64,000 nucleotides of DNA, taken from Hyposmocoma kahamanoa (Eukaryota; Arthropoda; Insecta; Lepidoptera; Cosmopterigidae). Shown piece after piece: positions 1-11,181 of this stretch. The stretch lies in the NCBI RefSeq assembly GCF_003589595.1, contig NW_020653713.1, positions 6,796,691-6,860,690 on the forward strand, written 5' to 3'. The notes beneath the pieces were generated by a model. It saw nothing but the letters and a program-made list of their open reading frames with translations. It was not told the DNA's origin and did not search any database. Made by a program: the position numbers and the translations under genes. Every line of letters starts with the position of its first letter. Position 1 is the first letter of the stretch.

Positions 1-2155
1 TTTTAGATAATTTATAGTCTAGGATAGTTTTTTTAGTGATGCGATTTTAAAACCAAAGTAACAAAAGCGTTACAAACGTAAGACGCAATTCTCTTAATAC
101 TAATAGATTTCAAGTTTAATGGCTTACTAAATATAAACTATCAAAATTGCAACATGGCGAAATTAGACATAATATTTCTAACTTTTTCGCGCAATGTTTA
201 AACGTTTAGAAAGCGCGAATCGACGTACGACTTTAAATACATTGTGAAAAGTAATGAAAACCTGTCATAAAACTAATGCGCTCGCTGTATTTTAAATATT
301 TATGTATAAAAGTAAACTTAATAAAAATATAGTTATCGATTTTCGGTTTTAAATTATTATAGAAAGCTTAAATATACAAAATAACTCACAAAACAAACTA
401 TTTCCAAGAAGTTCTAGGCTTCTTCAAGCTAATTTCAACTTAGATTTACTTTTTAAAAAGAAAAGAATTTTTCTCGGCTACTTCATAGTCATTCTTTAAA
501 AATAAAAATGACGATAAGAATTTAAAGCTTTTTCAAAACATTATTGGAGCATTTTGTCTATAGCTTTATCTATAGAAAAACTTTAGAATACGAAAAGATT
601 ATTTTTATTGGCTTTAGTGTAATTGATCTTGTAGAAGAATATTCACTCCTATGAAGCTTTTATTGTTGTCTACAAAACGCGATGTTTCTAAGCGTTTTTT
701 TCTTTTGACAGTATTACAAAACCTTTATATGGACTAAAAGTTATAGGGAATGGCGAGCGTATTATGCAACAAAACACAAGGTCAAAAAAACAATTTGAAA
801 AATCCAATTTGTCGCAAAAAAACGTTTACTCTATAATTATATAGAATGTGTATATATAACACTAGACTAGAAAGGTGGATAAATTCCCTATCAGACAAAG
901 TATATTTCAATGAATTACCTAACTTATGTTGGAAGAATTTTCATTACAAAATTGAGGTTATTTTTTCACGCCAACCACATTTCACACAATGATTTTACTG
1001 TATTCGGCGGCACAATACACATACACAACATTGAAGTACTGTAGTTTACGCGCTAATTTCAATTGTTATTATCACTTCGGAACACGGAATTACTTCACAA
1101 TGTTTATTTATTTGTCAACAAACAAAATAATGCACATGCCCGGCTCGCGGGCGTATTACCGACTAATGTATCGAATGATGTCCAAGGTTCACCATCTTCA
1201 CCAGATCTTTTAATATTCTTTACTTTATCTATTTTGCATGAACTCTTACAACGTTGAATAGAGTTAAAACCCTAATTATAGTATTTTTTTTTTAATAAAA
1301 TCTACTAAAGACGCGCTAATAACGTGTTTGTCAATAAACGTACACTACAGAATGTCTATAAATGAAATATATCTAGAATAAACTTAGAAACACTAGTTTT
1401 TAGAGTATTATTAGACTTTACTGGATGTGTATAGAACAATTTTACTAAAAATAATCAGTTAATCTACAGATGAACTTAAAATAAGGAAGAGTAAATCTTA
1501 AGAGATATCACACTTAATTAAGTTGTTTGGTACTAAGAAAGTTTTAAAAATTTGACTTGAATGAAATAAGTCTAAAAGACCAATTTCTTTTTTCTAAAAC
1601 CATTTATAGCGAACTATTTTTTTTAGGAAGATTTACAGCGAATTTTTAACAATAAATAAATGTTGAGTAACAGGTTAAAATGCTAATTACAAATCTCCAC
1701 AAGTAGCACAAAAATAAGTTATTATTAAGGTTTTTAGTCAGCAGAAAGTAAAACATTATTATTGGAATGTAAACTACATAATATTATTTTACACATTGAG
1801 AACAGGTACAATTGCCACATCAGGGAAAAAAGGAAAAGAAAAAAAAGGAAAAGTATTGAACCCTATATAACCCAACCAACAACACGCACCTTAAGACAGG
1901 AAACAAAATAATGAGAGATAGATAATTACGTAAAGTATTGCTTAGTAAACGTTCGGCGAATAAAGCCTACACTAGTACAGAACAGATCTATGTCAATAGA
2001 CGATTGATTGTACTCCTTAATTGCTAAATAAACGTTGAGTAAAGTAATTAATTGGATAAAAAATAAATTTGTATATATTTACATATAATCATTATTATCA
2101 TCGACCTATACCATAATAGGACTGTTTATATATATAGTAGTTTTGAGGCGTATAA
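1..2155. other. AT-rich DNA, nothing recognised
   Basis: This stretch is strongly AT-rich, with stop codons in every frame. The short open frames near 989-1257 have no recognisable motif and read like chance frames. I see no tRNA, no clear transposon ends and no GC island. It could be intronic or intergenic. Confidence 0.5.
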
Positions 2156-2181
2156 AGTGTGCTCCTTGGGCTATCTCTGTC

Positions 2182-2310
2182 CGAAACAATTATACTGTCA
2201 AATAAGTAATACTCGACCAAATCAAAAAACAATGTCAAGTGTGAAGCTTTATTCGCAACATGCGTTTTTAATTTGGTTGAATATTACTTATTTGACAGTA
2301 ATTGTTTCGT
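2182..2310. mobile_element. Short foldback (MITE-like) element
   Basis: Two arms of about 47 bp, at 2182-2228 and 2264-2310, are near-perfect reverse complements; both contain the core ACTGTCAAATAAGTAAT in opposite orientation. A spacer of about 35 bp separates them. No coding capacity is present and I could not define a target-site duplication. Small inverted-repeat elements like this are typically non-autonomous DNA transposons, but the superfamily is not identifiable here. Confidence 0.6.
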
Positions 2311-2510
2311 GCGGATGTCAGACGGTGAACGGGAGTAGACATCGTCAATCTTCTTCCGTTATTTTCCACCCAACCACCATCTTTTGTATCTTTTGTCACT
2401 ACATATTTCGTTCTTTCTTAAAATTCATAGCAGTAATATGCGTAATAGCTAACCGTATGTTTTCACATCCAACATAGTTTATGGGTGTCGCGGGCTAATA
2501 TATGCGCATG

Positions 2511-2655
2511 GTGGATTAAATGATTTTAATTAGTCGACGACAGATTTACATTAATCCCGTCGCTGTAATCGCAACGAGCTAATGTTAAAGGTGTTAACAC
2601 CTTAAAAAGGCACGGGCCATCACGATTAACTTTCAATTTTTTAATTATAATGAAG
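2511..2655 (+). repeat. Dispersed repeat F, copy 1
   Basis: This block resembles 3861-4000. Both run from GGATTAAA through a GACAGATTTA-containing core, then a stretch ending near CATCACGAT and TTTTTAATTATAA. The two copies are diverged direct repeats about 1.35 kb apart. No coding content or structural ends are visible, so the repeat class is unknown. Confidence 0.5.
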
Positions 2656-3041
2656 ATGCCAATAGGAACGAAAAAAATGTTTATATTTATACTTTTAACA
2701 GTAAGGGTTGAGTTACACTTGTCAGTGTGCATTAGCATCTCGTCCAGGGAGCTGATATATTATTACTTAATTATTTTAGAATTTAAAAAAAGGGGTCCAA
2801 TTTTCTTAGCTAAACATAGTCCTACAAATCTGTATAATATAGAGTTTGACTGCAAGATCGTAGCGAGTCCCAATTGAACTAAAAGTTACGAACTGACACT
2901 TCTATGGTTAAAATAAGTATTTAACAAAAATTTGTGATACAATAATCTTTCGACATGTGTATTTTAAATTTACATTTTTTTAGTTTCATGGCTTATAACT
3001 TCTGATAAGCTGTTTAATAGGTATGGAAATCGGTTCTTTGG

Positions 3042-3367
3042 CTCAACTCACACTGGCGCAGAGTCGAAGCGTCGCAACGCGTCATGTTTTTCGCCTATAG
3101 CATGTTCATCTCTATTTTCCCATAATTAACGCACAAATTTGTGTTATGCAAATATGGAATTGCGCGTCGATGCGCGACGGCGCGCTCCTTCTCACGTCGA
3201 CGCTTGGTTAAAATCGAACGGTTTCTCGCGTTACTTGCGCGCAGTGACGCGTCTGACGCCGACCACACTGTGATCCGGGCGCGCTAATGCGAGCGTCGTC
3301 GCCATGTGTTGTATTTGAAAAACAGGACGCGACGCGACAATTCAACTCTGCGCCAGTGTGAGTTGAG
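3042..3367. mobile_element. GC-rich MITE with about 55-bp terminal inverted repeats
   Basis: The ends CTCAACTCACACTGGCGCAG (from 3042) and its reverse complement (ending 3367) are identical for about 23 bp and remain similar for about 55 bp. The 326-bp element is much richer in CG dinucleotides than its surroundings and has no open frame. Target-site duplications are not clear, so the superfamily is unassigned. Confidence 0.7.
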
Positions 3368-3459
3368 TCTTAAGGTCCAATCGCCATAGCCGTTAAATGA
3401 CTATCCGCGATTTGAGAGCCTTTTCGATGTGGTTTTATCATGATGCATTACTTGACCGT

Positions 3460-3860
3460 CGATGAAATGTTACCACAGAGACATGAACAACCCATATCTT
3501 CTACTTAAGTTTTGTTTGTATATACCCCAATCAACCCCTTGGTTTTACGAGAAGGGCACTATTGCCTGTGCCAGCAAGCTCATACAGGGACATTATTCAG
3601 TCAGATCCTGGCCCCAGATTAGCCCATTTATACAGACTTCATCCGGTGCTCAAAAAGGTTAGTGCCTTGGGTGAGCGACCCCGGGTGCACGTACAGTAAC
3701 CCTCTCTTTTGTCTGGACAAAATAAGCACCGGAGCTGTTGGCTCGCTCACCTCCCGTCGTGCATTGCACAACTAGCTGTTGCCAGAACAGAGAATTAAAT
3801 AGTCGACCTATCAATTCAAGAAGCAACAGTTCTACCACTAGGCTACAGCCCGCCAGTCGT
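3460..3860. other. Unassigned moderately GC-rich segment
   Basis: This region between two repeats has higher GC than its neighbours and short open frames without recognisable motifs. The composition suggests an old transposon remnant or unique non-coding DNA. I could not assign it. Confidence 0.3.
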
Positions 3861-4000
3861 AATAGCGGATTAAACGGTTTTAATTACTTGCCGACAGATT
3901 TATATCTGTATTATCCCCATCGCATAATCGATACTGCTAAATGTTAACGGTATTAAGAAGGTACGGGTCATCACGATCTACGTTTGAGTTTTTAATTATA
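3861..4000 (+). repeat. Dispersed repeat F, copy 2
   Basis: Diverged direct repeat of 2511-2655, with the same order of blocks: GGATTAAA, a GACAGATTTA core, a CATCACGAT segment and an AATTATAA end. Class unknown. Confidence 0.5.
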
Positions 4001-4109
4001 ACCGGGTTGTATTTTTCTATTGTGACAAGCCGGTTCTCAGATTCTCGTTTAGCTTAGAGGTACGCGATCCACTTGCAAATATTTTCTTCTATTTCGCACT
4101 CTGATATCT

Positions 4110-4505
4110 ATCAAACCACTATCATCATCATATACAGCCTGATTTTACCCGCTGTCCTAATCTCATCCAGGTTCGCGCCCCAATTCCTGCGATGTCATCC
4201 GCCCATCTCGCCGCTGGACGTCAGATGTTCCTGTATCCAGACAGTCCTTGAATGCCACTCAGTTATCACCTTACTCCATCTGTCATCTTGACTCCGTCCG
4301 CTCCACTTTAGGTTCGTGATGCGGTTTCCCACGTCCTTTGCCTTTGTTCGACTATGAATCTGGACGTTCGGAACACAGCCTATAAGCTTGATACCGAGCG
4401 TGACACGCTGCTTGACTCTCTATGCAACTCTCATCCTATACCCAGTCTCCTAAGTGAGCGTCCATGTCTCGGCATCGTAAATCATGGTAGGCAAAACACA
4501 TACAT
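4110..4505 (-). pseudogene. LINE relic, C-terminal end of RT ORF (minus strand)
   Basis: The reverse complement, read across stops and frameshifts, contains a segment resembling the extreme C-terminus of LINE polymerases of the type found widely in insects: a basic, tryptophan-containing block of the form 'RPxxRWxDDI...W'. I read RPAARWADDI followed by TWMRLGQ. Several stops and frame breaks are present and no reverse transcriptase core remains, so this is a dead 5'-truncated copy. The clade cannot be fixed from this piece; RTE-like is my best guess. Confidence 0.5.
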
Positions 4506-4579
4506 AGACGGGTCTTCATACATTGTGGAATTTTAACCACTGTACCAACAAATTTAAAAAAATACTGGCAATATATATA

Positions 4580-5505
4580 CAGGATATCCGGTAATGAATG
4601 TATCATACTGAAATGGCTTATAGCACAGCTTAAGACTGTTCCAAAAAAAAATGCAAAAAAAAATCTATCCCATGTAGTACCTAAGGAATGTTTTTTTTTC
4701 TTAAAAGTTAATTATTTTTATCTTATTTTAGGTTTTTGTGCACTATGACTACAAATGAATGAAGTTATTTGGTTTTTTGGTGTCATAATATTCTACGGTA
4801 ACTGTGTCCTTAGATAAGCAGTAAATGGTATGACTAAGTAATGTAGATTTTTTTAAAAAAAGTTTAACTTCATTTTTCAGAGAAATAATTTATTTTTTAC
4901 GAATTTACGCGCCTTCTGTATAAAAAAAAAGTATGAGAACCTGTGTGGACAAGTACTTTAAAATAATGTAGATTTAATGAGGATTTCAAAATGATATCAT
5001 TTGTCATTGTATCTAATGTAAATATGAAATTATTGCTATTAATGTGCAAACGGAGTAAATTTTACTAAAAAACTATGTTTGCAAAATTGGAACATTTCTT
5101 ATCCTGAATTGTTCTTGACTATTGAGTTTTGATAAAAAATAATATTAGGCATTAATAAAACTTTATTCAAAACTTATTTACAGCAAAATTATGCAAAAAT
5201 CCAATCATAGTAATTTTTCAATTGTTGCCTTTAATGTACCACGTGTGACCGTTATTTGCCACCTGCACGATAGCCACATTCCGCCCGTCTTTTGCTCATA
5301 TGATAAGAAAGGTCAGAATAAATTCATTCATTTGTAGTCATAGTGCACAAAAACCTAAAATAAGATAAAACTAATTAACTTTTAAGAAAAAAAAACATTC
5401 CTTAGGTACTACATGGGATAGATTTTTTTTTGCATTTTTTTTGGAACAGTCTTAAGCTGTGCTATAAGCCATTTCAGTATGATACTTTCATTACCGGACA
5501 CCCTG
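4580..5505. mobile_element. Foldback DNA element with 183-bp terminal inverted repeats
   Basis: Arms 4580-4762 and 5323-5505 are near-perfect reverse complements. The outer tips read CAGGATATCCGGTAATGAA on the left and the complement of CAGGGTGTCCGGTAATGAA on the right. The 560-bp interior has no significant open frame. TATATA flanks both sides (4574-4579, 5506-5511), compatible with a target duplication, though the left target is itself an AT repeat. Long inverted repeats with a non-coding interior indicate a non-autonomous foldback transposon; the superfamily is unknown. Confidence 0.85.
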
Positions 5506-5639
5506 TATATAGACAAATATTGGAAATTGTAATTTGTACCTGAATAATTAACTATCATTGAAACTTATTGTACGGTCTGTCTGTTTGTTTGACAATTTAG
5601 TCAGGAGTAGTCGTCTGCTTGCGTCGGAGGTTTAGTCAG

Positions 5640-5765
5640 GACTGCCCTCGTTGTCTTTTGTCAAAAAAGGAAGGTCGGTCGTCGTCTTTTGTCCAAAGAA
5701 AGTCGGTCTAATTTCGAATGCCTGTCAGTCTGGTCATCGATGGAGGCTGGACGCGACACTTATTA
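5640..5765 (+). repeat. Dispersed repeat shared with 48325-48420
   Basis: The segment containing AGTCGGTCTAATTT, a CAGTCTGGTCAT motif and a GGAGGCTGGAC-like end matches the block at 48325-48420 in the same order. It may derive from a retroelement leader or terminal repeat, but no ORF or defined end supports a class. Confidence 0.45.
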
Positions 5766-6189
5766 AGGAAAAGGTAATAAAAATATTACTTTAATTTTGT
5801 TATTGCTGACTTAAATTTATTATTATTATTATACTTACTATTTTTATTATTTTATTGAATTTAAAACAATCTTGATACTGTGTGAAACTTTTTTAATTTT
5901 TATGTCGATTTTAAGTGTAGAATAAAAATGTGTTATGTTGAATTATTTTAAATGAAATACAATAAAAATAAGTAAGAATATAGCAATTTGCTACCGTTAC
6001 AAAACTATGAATGATGGTAATATATATAAGGTACGCATCAAGACAGTTCATGCTAAGCGTGTCTTTTACATAAGGTTTGGTAGCTCTAGCTCTACATCTT
6101 TAACGATGAAGAGCGTTCATTGTTTCAGTGTTTGCGTGAAATTAACTAAAAAATCATTATAAAGGAAATGTACATTACACTTGACTCGA

Positions 6190-6394
6190 CTGCCTCAGTG
6201 GCCGAACGGTTACCATGCCGGACTGCCACACAGAGGTCCCAGGTTCGATTCCCGGGCCGGGAGAAATGTTTGTATGGCTTACATTCATTTCTCTCGTGAG
6301 TTTGGGTGTAATTTGTGGTTGTCTACGTGTGTGTCCATGGCACCCGCGATACAGGGTTTCCCTAGTGCGGGGCTATGTTGAGTGTGTGCGTTAC
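6190..6394 (+). repeat. tRNA-derived SINE-1, copy 1
   Basis: The head contains an A-box-like GTGGCCGAACGGTTACC and a B-box GGTTCGATTCC at tRNA spacing, followed by a conserved body (ATTTCTCTCGTGAGTTTGGG, then TGTGTCCATGGCACC) and an end reading GTGTGCGTTA. At least six related copies lie in the window. Open frames overlapping it merely translate the SINE. SINEs of this form are RNA polymerase III transcripts mobilised by a partner LINE. Confidence 0.85.
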
Positions 6395-7150
6395 TTTCAT
6401 AACATACCTATATTAAGAAATATAAAACTAACATACGCTAAAATATTACAAACAAAATGTTTTTACAAAATGGCCAACAAAATGATGGGTGGAGTTAGAT
6501 CTTCGCTTCCGAGACTGAGTCGAGCTGATAGTATTGTTGACGCGGTGCTGATGAGTTGTAACAAGAGTGGTCCAACCTTTAATCATAAATCTAGACTTCT
6601 ACGATTGCCCGAAACTAAAACCAGAATCGGTCATTTTGATATTTGAAACCATCGTTGAATTAGTTTAGTAATTGCGACTAGTCAAGGCTAGACTAAATAT
6701 GCATTTATTAGGCAAATGCTATTGCCGTCACTCACACCGTCGCTGAACATCAAATGTGAATGTTTATGTACTGAATCTTAAGGCAATCTGTTGTGTAAGA
6801 CTGAAAATAGTGAGAAAAATTAAAATAAAATAACGGACTTTACTCCGCCTAATTTAAAACAGGAAGTAAAATTTGTCATGAAAGGCTTGTTTTACTTTTT
6901 CTATTATACCTTCTCCTTCATTCTTTTTTTACTTCGCAAGGTTAGAAAAAAGCACCAAATATAACTCGGCGGAAACGGAAATTGCCTGACTCTGTTTAAT
7001 ACAAGTGTACTAATAATTATCAGATAAAAGAATAGACACATTATATTTACCTAAAATATCAAGGAATAAACATAAAACTGGATAATACATTAATCTGAAA
7101 TCTGGAATAATTAAAAATAAAATGTAAACAATGAAAACGAGACAATTATA
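6395..7150. other. Unassigned AT-rich DNA
   Basis: An open frame running out of the SINE continues to 6646 but shows no recognisable domain. The rest is AT-rich. Nothing else is supportable here. Confidence 0.35.
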
Positions 7151-7153
7151 TTT

Positions 7154-7590
7154 TAACTGATTTCAAAAAAGCGGAGGTTCTCAATTCGACTGTATGTTTT
7201 TTTTTGTATGTATGTTACGCGATAACTCCGGTATTTGTAAACCGATTTTCATGATTCTTTTTTTGTTGGAAAGAGGGTACCTCCATAGTGGTCCCATTTC
7301 ATTTTGAAGAAAATAATCCACCTTTAAGGGTGGCTGACCACGCGTCATTTTTATAAATAGCGCCTAAATTTTACTTAAGGAGCAATTATTTTAATGGTAG
7401 GTTTTGCTATTCTCCAATTCAAGGCGTTTTTCTCTCAATATACTTTGAGTAGTGAGAACCGATTTTTATTATCTCCTGTGTCAAGTCCTGTAAAGTGGCG
7501 AACTAGGTGATATTTCAATAAAACTTGGCAAATAAATATCATTCCACGTACTTTTGAGGTCGGTTTTTTAGTATTCTGTACTGAGATTAT
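7154..7590 (+). repeat. Family D repeat ('GACTTCAAAAAA'), copy 1
   Basis: It starts with a variant of AACCGACTTCAAAAAA followed by GGAGGTTCTCAATTCGACTG. It carries the GATAACTCC / CCGATTTTCATGATTCTTTT block and the CCACCTTTAAGGGTGG block, and ends TTTTGAGGTCGGTTTTTTAG...GAGATTAT. The same order of blocks recurs at 39604-39906 and 54085-54350 on the plus strand and in shorter minus-strand pieces. No protein is encoded. This is a very abundant repeat type in moths; its class is not clear to me. Confidence 0.75.
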
Positions 7591-7599
7591 TACTTACAA

Positions 7600-8600
7600 T
7601 TACAGAACTTCTAAATACACTACCGTACCGTAGTAAAGTGATCGCTAAGTAGGAACGTATAGAAAATATAACCATTCTGAGATTTCAGACGAAGGTATTA
7701 TCCATTTTAATATAGATGCTCATAAAATTATGCATTAATATTGTACATTCAACGACATATACATTTCGACCTGTGCACCGATCTTATCATACGTAGCTTA
7801 GAAGTAAGTTTGAATCTTTATTGCAAAGCTGAATTTGTCGGTGACTGTATAATAAACAGATTCCGAATACAGAATGTCCCTTGTATTTTTTTCATAATCT
7901 GTGGCAGTTGGAAGTTTTTGCGCCACTACTGGGTCACAAACTTGGAGCATATTCTGAGTACATTGCGTTTTTTTGGCGGATATGAAGCTAGCGCAAGTGG
8001 TCGGCACATGCGCACTGCAGACTGCAACTGCATACATATTAGTGCATCGCTTGTAATTCGTCACAACGAGGGATTGGGGATCAACGCATTTGTTTGAAAT
8101 AACATTTATAGAAATACATATATATACGTACGTTATATATTGATACAGCTCAGTGTATATAGTATCTTTTTTTCTACTCTTTAATCCGTTCATTATAATT
8201 TCATAAATCATATCACAAAGGCGCTCTACTTAGTTCTGAATCCAAATTCTATTGTCTATGGTACTCGCTCTTAAAAAAAGAACGTCGTATTTTCGCTAAT
8301 TAAAATAACAAATATGACGCTTATCTAACTCTCTACTGGCTCCTGATTAGTTAAATTGGCCAAAAGATCTTGCAACTCGGCCATAAACGTTTATAAAAAA
8401 AATATTGGATAAAATGTAAGCGAACTTGGACTTGACCTTTGTTTTGTAGTGTTTGTTTGAGTTTGTTGTCATGGATTGAAATTTGTAGCAGAATGTCATT
8501 GCGTTGTGAAATGCTTAACCATTTTTCTGAACTACAGATTTATCCAATACTATGTCTATCAAATATTAAAATCTAAGCGTACTGTAATTTATAATTCAAA
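7600..8600. other. Unassigned DNA
   Basis: Two overlapping open frames on opposite strands (7741-8097 and 7798-8211) lack recognisable motifs and are likely chance frames. No repeat ends or RNA genes were seen. Confidence 0.35.
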
Positions 8601-9068
8601 ATAAAAACTACCTTTTTCGGTTTTAAATCGCGTTTATTTAAAAAAATGCGATTATTCGACAAAATAGTTTCACTTTCAATGTGTAGCAATGGCGAAAATA
8701 TAGGAATTCTACAGTTAATAATTGTTAAACCAAATGGTGGCTAAGAGGTGGCTATAGAATCGTGTGACGTTTTGCAATGGGTAGACGCCACCGTCAAAGT
8801 TGCGAACCCTAGATAGGTGACACTAGCGCAGTGACATGCTGGACGGCATAAACTATCGGAAGCTTACACCCAGCAATGGGAAAGTGGGACTGTGGAGGAT
8901 TATGATTCTTCTTTATATGTATTGACGCAGTACAGAATTGTTAATTGTAATATTTTAAAATTTTATTACTGTATTTTCAACAGCTTCAAGGAGTACTAAT
9001 TAAGTTATTTATCAATAAATACTTTTTTAATATAAAAGTTATTCTTGGGTTTCCATGATTGTTACATT

Positions 9069-9219
9069 TAGGAAATGAAACTATTTTTTTTTTCAAATAA
9101 ACCAGCCATGACCAGGAGGCCTAAAAAGGGCACGAAAACGTGGTTTGTTTAAAAAAAACAATTATTCGCAATTTAGATACGAATTTTACAATTTAGAAAA
9201 AAATAATTTTAGTTCCTAT
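9069..9219 (+). mobile_element. Family B foldback element, diverged full copy
   Basis: The left end TAGGAAATGAAACTATTTTT and the right end, a degenerate complement ending at GTTCCTA, flank a core with a diverged GGGCACGAAAACGTGG (family form GGGCCCGAAACGTCG). Beyond the left tip, a GATTGTTACA motif also seen outside other copies is present. An additional left-end fragment lies at 9802-9850, and a right-end-like piece at 8610-8700. Confidence 0.65.
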
Positions 9220-9799
9220 GTATATCATTAGACATATCGTTAGAAAATGTAGTGCCTGTAATTACAAACTTATTTTACGTACTTTAGCCATCGTCATAAT
9301 ATATAAAAGTTGTGTCGTTTTTATTCTGAGCTTTAATACAGAGCCCTATGCGCCGCATATGTGTGCTACATGCGTTTAGTTTTTGCGCGGGCGCACGACA
9401 GACAGTCTTGTTTTTTCGGCACTTTTAGGAAGTGTTCGGAGCGTGCCATCTGTAGGATCATTTTACATCTTGTTCGGACCCTCGTCCCAGTCCCATCCTC
9501 TTCTTGTATTTTTACTATTATTACAAAAACTACTCTACAACTTTATGATAATTTTATTTTTACTTAATTAATTTAAGTGAAGATTTTTCTTCTAAGTATT
9601 TAGCTGTTGACAGATTGGAAGCTTGAAAACGGTGAATATTCATTAGTGGACACTGGCAAAGGAACTATGATGATTTAAATTGATTCTACTTTGGAATCAT
9701 ATATAAGTAAGTACCTAACAGGTTTCCGGCAAAATCAAAATTTGAAAAATAATCAAAGAATACAAGTCGAGTTCTTAAGTACAATATCGATTAATACAC

Positions 9800-9875
9800 T
9801 TAGGAAATGAAACTATTTTTTAAGAAATAAATCGCGTATATTTGTTTTTTGTCCCCATTGTCACCGACTGCCGTA
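9800..9875 (+). mobile_element. Family B foldback, left-end fragment
   Basis: It begins TAGGAAATGAAACTATTTTT and continues AATCGCGTATATTTG, matching the left terminal inverted repeat of family B, then runs into unrelated sequence. The copy is truncated. Confidence 0.55.
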
Positions 9876-10407
9876 CAGTATACGTGTTAATAAAACCTTT
9901 TAGTATTGAAGGTTTGCATCGACTCACGACGTCATCTTCACAACAAGACCAGAAAAGATTGTGCCACTGTGTCTAACTTATAAACATACACAAATTACGT
10001 AAAATATTATATCCGTACACTTATGGTCATTTGTGACAATGGAGATATTCGTATGTTTGTCGTAATCGTCACCCACGGCATACGCGCATCCCACGGCCCG
10101 CACTGAGCTGAATTGTAAATCATTCGCTATGAGAGCTGTGTCGTTTCATGTTACCATTACCGCGTTTGTTGGTGGGCAGTGTTTCCACCGACTTTATGGT
10201 CGACACTGTCATTGTTAATCACAATAGCTTTACAGACTTTTGAATGTGAAATAACTGTATATTATAATGATTTTGTTTTTGTATACATGGTGCCCCATGT
10301 CCCAAAATATCGTAGATACAGACATATTTTGCTTCATGGTGACATTATTTCATTTTTAGGAACTCCGACCGAACAAATATGAAAAAATCTTTTTTTTTTA
10401 AAGCAAA

Positions 10408-10520
10408 TATTAGACAACGTCACATACGTTGCTCTGATCCCAAGGTAACAAAAGAACTTGTGTTATGGAAATCGGGAACAACGACAATACCACAAGACCC
10501 GAGACTACATAGAAAAGTTA
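10408..10520 (-). repeat. SINE-2 (family J) fragment, minus strand
   Basis: The plus strand reads through blocks TAGACAACGTCACATACGTT, CTCTGATCCCAAGGTAAC, a TTGTGTTATGGAAATCGG block and ACATAGAAAAGTTAG, matching 35812-35940 in order. The other copy continues into a tRNA-like head on the minus strand, so this is the 3' body of a tRNA-derived SINE missing its head. Confidence 0.65.
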
Positions 10521-10529
10521 GTTTATCTT

Positions 10530-10688
10530 TTTTCTTTTTATAATACCAAGTGACGGGACGAACCAGTCGTGCGCCTTATGGTAAACTATACGCCTGTTCA
10601 AAACAGGTGCAGTGCCACTCAGAGCTTTAAATTGCAAATATCTGGAGCACTGCCACTGCGCCCGTCACCCTGAGACTAAGTTGAAAAG
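10530..10688 (-). repeat. Family A SINE-like copy, interrupted by a 222-bp retrocopy
   Basis: The minus strand carries the family A 3' half: the CTCAGGGTGACGGGCGCAGT block, the GCACTGCACCTG region and the end CTTGGTATTATAAAAAG. Its 5' continuation resumes at 10911-11068 after an inserted segment, with ACTAAGTTGAAAAG duplicated at 10675-10688 and 10911-10924. Family A copies always end in TATTATAAAAA and are variably 5'-truncated, as expected for target-primed reverse transcription. Confidence 0.75.
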
Positions 10689-10910
10689 TTATAACTGTTC
10701 TGCTTAGCAGAATTGTCTTCGGTGTAGCAATATCCGAAAGCGTCTGTATATAAATGAAAATAAACTTTTCTTTTTATAATACCAAGACGGGACGAACCAG
10801 TCGTGGACCTGGTGGTAAGCGACGCGCCTATCCGTAACAGTTGCAGTGCCATTCAGAGGTTTAAATCGCAAAGATCTTATGGGCACAGTCACTGCGCCCG
10901 TCACCCTGAG
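10689..10910 (-). repeat. 222-bp retroposed copy of the 18218-18439 locus
   Basis: The reverse complement of this segment matches 18218-18439, with one difference noticed by eye. The match includes the family A 3' half plus about 80 bp beyond its A-rich end that is not part of other family A copies. It is flanked by a 14-bp direct repeat, ACTAAGTTGAAAAG. This pattern indicates retroposition of a read-through family A transcript (3' transduction) into an existing family A element. Open frames here are only translations of the repeat. Confidence 0.8.
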
Positions 10911-11068
10911 ACTAAGTTGAAAAGTCCCATGTGCCTGTAATTTCACGAGCACCCTTACCCTTCAAAACCGGAACGCAGTAATGCTGGCATTACTACTTGG
11001 CCGAATAAATAGGTAAGGTGGCAGTACTTCCCTGAGTGAACTCGTCACAAGGAGCTCTACTGCTACTA
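10911..11068 (-). repeat. Family A, 5' part of the interrupted copy
   Basis: The plus strand shows TCCCATGTGCCTGTAATTTC, CACCCTTACCCTTCAAAACC, a GGCAGTACTTCCCTG block and CACAAGGAGCTCTACTGC, the standard 5' half of family A in minus orientation. Together with 10530-10688 it forms one old copy split by the retrocopy between them. Confidence 0.7.
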
Positions 11069-11181
11069 GAATGTTTAGTTTAGTTTTTCTACGTTGACTT
11101 GGTCGGGGATCGTCAAGCATTCATTTAAGATATTACTTAAAAGAATTGACCATTTCGATCGGTATCACAAAACTGTGGGAT

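Noticed and set aside
6215..6646. 143-codon open frame
   Set aside because: The first 60 or so codons translate SINE-1, also seen at 13072 and in the minus-strand copy at 22145; the remainder has no recognisable domain.
7798..8211. 137-codon minus-strand frame overlapping a plus-strand frame at 7741-8097
   Set aside because: Both are open, neither has a domain, and composition is ordinary; treated as chance.
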